A stretch of DNA of 5,805 nucleotides from assembly GCA_002254415.1 (NCBI GenBank), contig NJDR01000039.1, positions 1-5,805 on the forward strand, in the 5' to 3' direction. A program made the translations under genes and the position numbers. Positions 5,795-5,805 of the stretch are shown here, one piece after another; positions within the stretch are counted from its first letter, which is position 1, and every line of letters begins with the position of its first letter. This DNA comes from Candidatus Aenigmarchaeota archaeon ex4484_52 (GTDB lineage: Archaea; EX4484-52). Below the pieces are notes generated by a model. The model saw nothing but the letters and a program-made list of their open reading frames with translations, did not search any database and was not told the origin of the DNA.

Positions 5795-5805
5795 CAGCAA
5801 AGGAT

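Noticed and set aside
5770..5805. ATG followed by 12 open codons to the right edge (MKNYFTMCSAKD)
   Set aside because: It could be the start of a gene to the right, but it has no Shine-Dalgarno, overlaps the last candidate hairpin, and 12 codons are too few to judge.
5508..5805. tRNA, 5S rRNA, SRP RNA, RNase P RNA or C/D box RNA in the right-hand gap
   Set aside because: No T-loop GGTTC-type block, no SRP GNAR tetraloop region, no RNase P core motifs and no paired C/D boxes were visible on either strand.
1..5805. CRISPR array, insertion sequence or toxin-antitoxin pair
   Set aside because: No regularly spaced repeats, transposase motifs, terminal inverted repeats or small paired toxin-like genes were found.

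Overview
The window is a visibly AT-rich piece of an archaeal chromosome. It carries an archaeal-type CDC48/VAT double AAA+ ATPase, a ribosomal protein of the archaeal/eukaryotic family eL14, GGTGAT-type Shine-Dalgarno and TATA-like promoter elements, and a CBS-domain protein of archaeal style. Compact genes, short intergenic gaps and strong A/T bias at third codon positions would fit a DPANN lineage (for example the Woese-/Pacearchaeota side). That placement is inference; no rRNA is present to fix it.

Layout. The plus strand from the left edge to about 3.59 kb holds three genes: a CDC48-family ATPase whose first residues lie off the left edge, a short eL14-like ribosomal protein, and an MscS-type mechanosensitive channel with about five membrane segments. 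A 22-base convergent gap follows. The minus strand from 5.51 kb back to 3.61 kb holds a two-gene unit: a four-CBS protein with a C-terminal domain resembling the ribosome hibernation factor HPF/RaiA, then, 8 bases downstream, a predicted lipoprotein with two beta-sandwich-like domains.

The last 298 bases (5508-5805) hold no convincing gene. They hold a probable divergent promoter region with an imperfect 25-base dyad, and then a richly self-complementary stretch (about 5628-5794) with a chain of hairpins. One of these is a perfect 10-bp stem whose 5' arm can alternatively pair with an upstream 7-base arm. I consider this a candidate structured non-coding RNA or leader; it matches no RNA class I recognise.

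Functional reading. The genes are mostly housekeeping and stress functions: protein unfolding (CDC48, possibly with the 20S proteasome), translation (eL14), osmotic protection (MscS), and a putative adenylate-sensing ribosome-silencing factor (CBS-HPF). No mobile element, CRISPR array or defence system was found. The points most worth following are the CBS-HPF fusion and the structured intergenic region at the right edge.
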